Both the position numbers and the translations under genes were made by a program. A DNA stretch of 9,138 nt, from NCBI GenBank assembly GCA_030595015.1, contig JAUVDZ010000039.1, forward strand, positions 1 through 9,138. The letters run 5' to 3'. Below, piece after piece: positions 6,083 to 9,138 of the stretch. The number at the start of each line of letters is the position of its first letter. The stretch's first letter is position 1. The notes below the pieces were generated by a model that saw nothing but the letters and a program-made list of their open reading frames with translations, was not told where the DNA came from and did no database searches. Origin of the DNA: Candidatus Peregrinibacteria bacterium (GTDB lineage: Bacteria > Patescibacteriota > Gracilibacteria > UBA1369 > PNNO01).

Positions 6083-7501
6083 TTAGTAAGTAATTGCCCA
6101 GTTTGCGCCTATGTCGATAAGGTCGCTTCCATCAATTGAGCCGTCGTATGTTGTGTCGATTAATGCGTCGAAATTAGGGTCGCTTAAAGTGAGAGTGTAG
6201 TGGAGCGCGAGATTATTTAAGTCGCGTCCATCAACTCTGTCTGATCTACTGTTATCACCCTTGATTCCTCTTGAGTCTGCTGATTGGCCACTCACTGCAG
6301 TTGCTTCAAGAGAGCCCTTAACAGCTATAATCTGATATTCGTAGCTGTGAGTTGGGATTAAATTATCGCTGTCTGTGAAGAATGTATTTGCAGTGTTTGC
6401 GATTTCTGTGAATGCACCTGTTGTGTCGCGCTTCATAACTTTGTATGAATCAGCGTTTGTGGCAGGAGCGTCCCAGTTTAGGTCGAGTTCGTATCTGTTT
6501 GTGCCTTCGGTGATTGTAAGGTTTTGAACAGGATCAACTGATTGAGGATCGATTGTAATTAAATCGTCATCGTAGGTTGCTGTTATATCGCCTGAAGTGT
6601 CAGATACAAAGCTTGTTGGATCAAAAGTAATAGTGGTTGACCCGTTTGCAATAGCGTCAAATGAAAGAGTGAAAAGATCACCTGAACCTGAAATGCCTGT
6701 TGGTGGAACAGTTAAGCGAGAGCCGGCAATAATAATTTTACCCTGAGTTCCATTTTCAAGGCCTTCTAAAAAGCTTGTTGAAATAGATCCGGCCTCATTT
6801 AAAAAATTATCTTCAGTTGCGCCTGTATAAGCCAAAATCGTAGGGTCATAAAGGATGTCAAATCCATAACTTAAAACATTACTGGCATTTGAAATTGAAA
6901 CAGTTAAAGTGATTGCGTCGCCATCAACCGGATTCACAATCAAGTCTTCTATAATTATTTCAAGTCCTGCAGGAGCTCCACTGAAAACAGAATTTTGAGC
7001 ATTAGGAGTCCCATCTACAATTGTGCTGTTTGCCCAATTTGCTGCGTCATCACCATCGGCAATAGGGTCCATTTTTTCCATTGTATATTTATTTGTATTA
7101 TCTCCTGCAAACCATGCTCCGCCTGTACTATTTACTGTGTCAATAATTTGAGCAGTTTCATCTTTTAATACTAAAGAATCGCCGGTATTGCTTAAAGAAA
7201 TCGGAATAATTGCATCCTCAATCAAATAGTGATCATTAGCCAAAATTGAACCACTGGCAATTGTATAAACGTCAGAACCATTGTCGTCGTCGATTGTCCA
7301 TCCGGTTAAATCAATGTCGCTGCCGGTTGTATTGTAAAGTTCGATCCATTCATCAGTTATTGAGGTAGTTGAGCCCATCCATGCGATTTCATTTATAATT
7401 ACAGATCCCGGAGAAGCCGCATTAGCTACAGGCAAAAGGTGCCCAGGGAAGTTATAAAAAAGAACAGAGAAAAGCAAAAGCCCAATTAAGAGTTTTTTCA
7501 T
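6083..7501 (-). CDS. Secreted LTD-cohesin-FN3-dockerin protein, 472 aa
   Basis: Signal peptide 1-~29 (MKK, hydrophobic core, cleavage near 'VANA-ASP'). Residues ~31-170 form a lamin-tail domain (LTD): 'VIINEIAWMGS', 'DEWIELYNTTGSDIDLTGWTI', 'TPNAQN'. Residues ~180-318 form a cohesin-like domain: 'LSYGFDILYDPTILAYTGA', 'GKIIIAGSRL', 'GSGDLFTLSFDA'. Residues ~322-405 form a fibronectin type III domain: 'PVQNLTITEG', 'YELDLNWDAP', 'YEYQIIAV'. Residues ~413-472 form a type-I-like dockerin with two calcium-loop repeats. Repeat 1 is D416...D421-V423...D427, with Ser at loop positions 3 and 5. Repeat 2, 'DTTYDGSIDGSD', is near canonical. The protein has no enzyme domain and no membrane or sortase anchor. 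Carrying both cohesin and dockerin, it could chain head-to-tail or bind the adjacent cohesin protein. The ATG directly precedes the signal peptide; no Shine-Dalgarno motif is seen. Confidence 0.9.
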   Translation of the reverse strand: MKKLLIGLLLFSVLFYNFPGHLLPVANAASPGSVIINEIAWMGSTTSITDEWIELYNTTGSDIDLTGWTIDDDNGSDVYTIASGSILANDHYLIEDAIIPISLSNTGDSLVLKDETAQIIDTVNSTGGAWFAGDNTNKYTMEKMDPIADGDDAANWANSTIVDGTPNAQNSVFSGAPAGLEIIIEDLIVNPVDGDAITLTVSISNASNVLSYGFDILYDPTILAYTGATEDNFLNEAGSISTSFLEGLENGTQGKIIIAGSRLTVPPTGISGSGDLFTLSFDAIANGSTTITFDPTSFVSDTSGDITATYDDDLITIDPQSVDPVQNLTITEGTNRYELDLNWDAPATNADSYKVMKRDTTGAFTEIANTANTFFTDSDNLIPTHSYEYQIIAVKGSLEATAVSGQSADSRGIKGDNSRSDRVDGRDLNNLALHYTLTLSDPNFDALIDTTYDGSIDGSDLIDIGANWAITY

Positions 7502-7686
7502 TTTATAGGGTTATAAATTTAAAGCTTTTGCACAAAAGTGCCCAAATCATAACAAGCAAAGATTAAGAAAGTTTAAAAAAAACATTAAAAATTGATGTAC
7601 GATTTTGTTTGTTTATAAAGGAAATCCGTATATAATAATCACGCAAAGTAAAAAACGACACGATGGCAACGTCCTAAATAGTCCAA
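7502..7686. other. 185-bp A/T-rich intergenic region, upstream of the dockerin gene
   Basis: This is the largest gap in the window and must hold the promoter of the LTD-cohesin-dockerin gene, but I find no convincing -35/-10 pair on the minus strand. It contains a 12-bp palindrome, GCAC-AAAA-GTGC (7530-7541), 28 bp before the start codon, which could be a regulator site. On the plus strand, TTGTTT (7609-7614), 16 bp and TATAAT (7631-7636) form an orphan promoter-like pair. At 7677-7691 a small AT-rich palindrome, AATAGT-CCA-ACTATT, overlaps the stop codon of the HD-GYP gene. Confidence 0.5.
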
Positions 7687-9138
7687 CTATTCTTCTTCTA
7701 TTTTCCAAATAAAGCCTATTCCTTTATGTGGGAATAAAGTTCTTTCAACAAATTTAACTACTTTTACAGGGAATTGATTAAGTGCTTGATTTGCTAAAAA
7801 TATTTGAATTTTTTTATCATCATCTACATCTCCTGTAATAATTCCTTTGAATTCATCGCAAAGTGCCAATATATTAACAACGAACATCATTTTGTCGCTT
7901 AAGTCCTCGGCAGTGCAAATGCTTTCAATTTCACCATTTGATAAATTTTGCATAAACATCATTAAATTCTTTGCTGCTCTTGGATTTTCTACATCATCAA
8001 GTTGTTCAGGGTACCCTTGTCCATTTTTCCGTTGATGGTGCAGCATTGAAACCATTAATATATCGTTAAATTCCTGAACTCCAAGCATGCCACGTAAAAT
8101 TTCAATTCCTACTTCAATATGTTGTTCCAGTTTTATTCTTTCAAATGGCAACAATTTTGTTGATTTATTTAAAAAATGACTATCAATACCTGCCATTCCA
8201 ATATCACAAAGCATTGTTACATAAAGTGCGTAATTTGTGTCTATTGCATGATGATGTTCAAGTTCATGAGCATCTAATAACTTTTTTAAATAATTTTGCC
8301 GTATATGTTCGTTTTCTTCTACAAGATCTTCAGGTAGCAAGTTTTGTGTAATTTTATATGCATTATATAGGATTTGTTTTTTTATTGGGTCTTTGAATTT
8401 TTCATTTTTAATTGTCCCAAGTTTTTGTCTTAAATCATTAATTTTATATAACCTAAAAATATGACTGACAAATTCAGGTAATAACTCAAGTATTGCATTA
8501 GGAATAGGAAGTTCACTTTGAATACCTAGAACTAAATTGTCACTTTCCGATACTTTGATGAATGTTTTAAACATGCCACCTTTTGCAATATCATTTTGAA
8601 AAAAAGTTCCACTTGAAATATCACTGTCATCCGTTAATACCCCAACTGAAGTAATATTTGGTATAAATTGTTTGGCTGCTTTTTCAAATTCAACAAGAAG
8701 AGCTTTTTTATAACCCTTTATTTTTGTCAAATTTTCAGAACGGAGTATATTGCAAAATGCTTTATTCCACTCTTCTTTTCTGGACTTTTTTGCTTCTACA
8801 TCAATGGAAGGAAGCACTGCCTCATTTTCATTTGTAGTCTCAGATATCTTAATAAATTCTAATTTTGTGTGAGCTCTTCTTATTTCGTTATGCATAATTT
8901 CAGATCCGCCTCCAAGATCCTGCAAAATATTAAATGCTTTGCAAAGATAATCTCTGGCTTTATCAAAACATACAAATGGTTCGTCTTCTATATCAATATC
9001 TTCCTTTTGCGATAATGCATCTTTCATTAATTCAATTTTTTCAATATAAACCCATCCAAGAATTATATAAATTTCAACTATTTGTCTAAAATATGTGCCT
9101 TTTGGTGTTTCAGTATATTTTAATATTAATTCTTCAAT
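7687..9138 (-). CDS. Degenerate HD-GYP domain signalling protein (5' end outside window)
   Basis: The frame stays open from the ATG at 9027 to the window edge, adding 37 residues ('FRQIVEIYIILGWVYIEKIELM') that look like a TPR-type helix. The true start is therefore outside; 483 codons are visible. Numbering from the Met at 9027: an N-terminal helical part (1-~60), a possible GAF-like region (~100-200, 'ITSVGVLTDD', 'NLVLGIQSEL'), then an HD-GYP domain (~245-440). The GYP signature is clear: 'HHQRKNGQGYP' (330-340), plus H303 and D391. However, the HD pair reads Cys274-Asp275 ('MLCDIGMAG'), and the DIGK lysine is Met278. HD-GYP proteins normally hydrolyse cyclic di-GMP using metals bound by HD and these histidines. 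Loss of the HD histidine and the lysine suggests reduced or lost activity, perhaps a sensor or scaffold role. It ends in TAG; the next gene on the strand is 185 bp away. Confidence 0.88.
   Translation of the reverse strand: MEELILKYTETPKGTYFRQIVEIYIILGWVYIEKIELMKDALSQKEDIDIEDEPFVCFDKARDYLCKAFNILQDLGGGSEIMHNEIRRAHTKLEFIKISETTNENEAVLPSIDVEAKKSRKEEWNKAFCNILRSENLTKIKGYKKALLVEFEKAAKQFIPNITSVGVLTDDSDISSGTFFQNDIAKGGMFKTFIKVSESDNLVLGIQSELPIPNAILELLPEFVSHIFRLYKINDLRQKLGTIKNEKFKDPIKKQILYNAYKITQNLLPEDLVEENEHIRQNYLKKLLDAHELEHHHAIDTNYALYVTMLCDIGMAGIDSHFLNKSTKLLPFERIKLEQHIEVGIEILRGMLGVQEFNDILMVSMLHHQRKNGQGYPEQLDDVENPRAAKNLMMFMQNLSNGEIESICTAEDLSDKMMFVVNILALCDEFKGIITGDVDDDKKIQIFLANQALNQFPVKVVKFVERTLFPHKGIGFIWKIEEE

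Noticed and set aside
1..9138. UGA recoding as glycine, suspected because no gene ends in TGA
   Set aside because: The long frames are complete without reading through any TGA and use ordinary GGN glycine codons. Eight stops are too few to make the absence of TGA meaningful.
1..9138. CRISPR array, insertion sequence or prophage
   Set aside because: No regularly spaced repeats with spacers, transposase-like frames, terminal inverted repeats or phage-type genes are seen.

Overview
The window is AT-rich bacterial DNA, read with the standard genetic code. It holds eight protein genes (two cut by the window edges) and one tRNA. The style of the genes suggests an uncultivated lineage such as Candidatus Patescibacteria/CPR (Peregrinibacteria-like). 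This rests on secreted LTD/cohesin/dockerin proteins, a DUF3352-like lipoprotein, A/T-rich start regions without Shine-Dalgarno motifs, and several unrecognised proteins. That placement is an inference; no marker gene here proves it. Stops are TAA (5) and TAG (3), with no TGA stop.

Layout from left to right. (1) Positions 2-607, plus strand: the 3' part of an unrecognised protein with a faint PD-(D/E)XK-nuclease-like pattern. Everything else is on the minus strand, so genes are read from right to left. (2) 647-2974: a 775-aa signalling protein with two cyclic-nucleotide-binding-like domains followed by an HD phosphohydrolase domain. (3) 3032-3106: tRNA-Trp(CCA). It is followed by a promoter for gene 2 and preceded by a short GC-rich repeat element and its own likely promoter. 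(4) 3229-4908: a DUF3352-like lipoprotein, placed 32 bp after (5) 4941-5120, the ribosomal protein bL33 gene. (6) 5183-5479: a small ribbon-helix-helix, RelB-like DNA-binding protein with a perfect 10-bp direct repeat (11-bp period) just upstream of its start. (7) 5553-6032: a secreted single-cohesin protein. (8) 6083-7501: a secreted LTD-cohesin-FN3-dockerin protein. A strong GC-rich hairpin lies between (8) and (7). (9) 7687-9138, running off the right edge: a signalling protein with a degenerate HD-GYP domain.

The most striking unit is the pair at 5553-7501. One secreted protein carries both a cohesin and a dockerin, next to a free cohesin, with no enzyme domain in sight. This looks like a minimal cohesin-dockerin surface or extracellular assembly rather than a classical cellulosome. 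A second theme is nucleotide signalling. The window contains two different HD-superfamily sensors: one has its metal-binding residues but an altered cNMP pocket, and the other has a GYP motif but has lost the histidine of its HD pair. No gene-free stretch exceeds 300 bp; the largest gap is 7502-7686.
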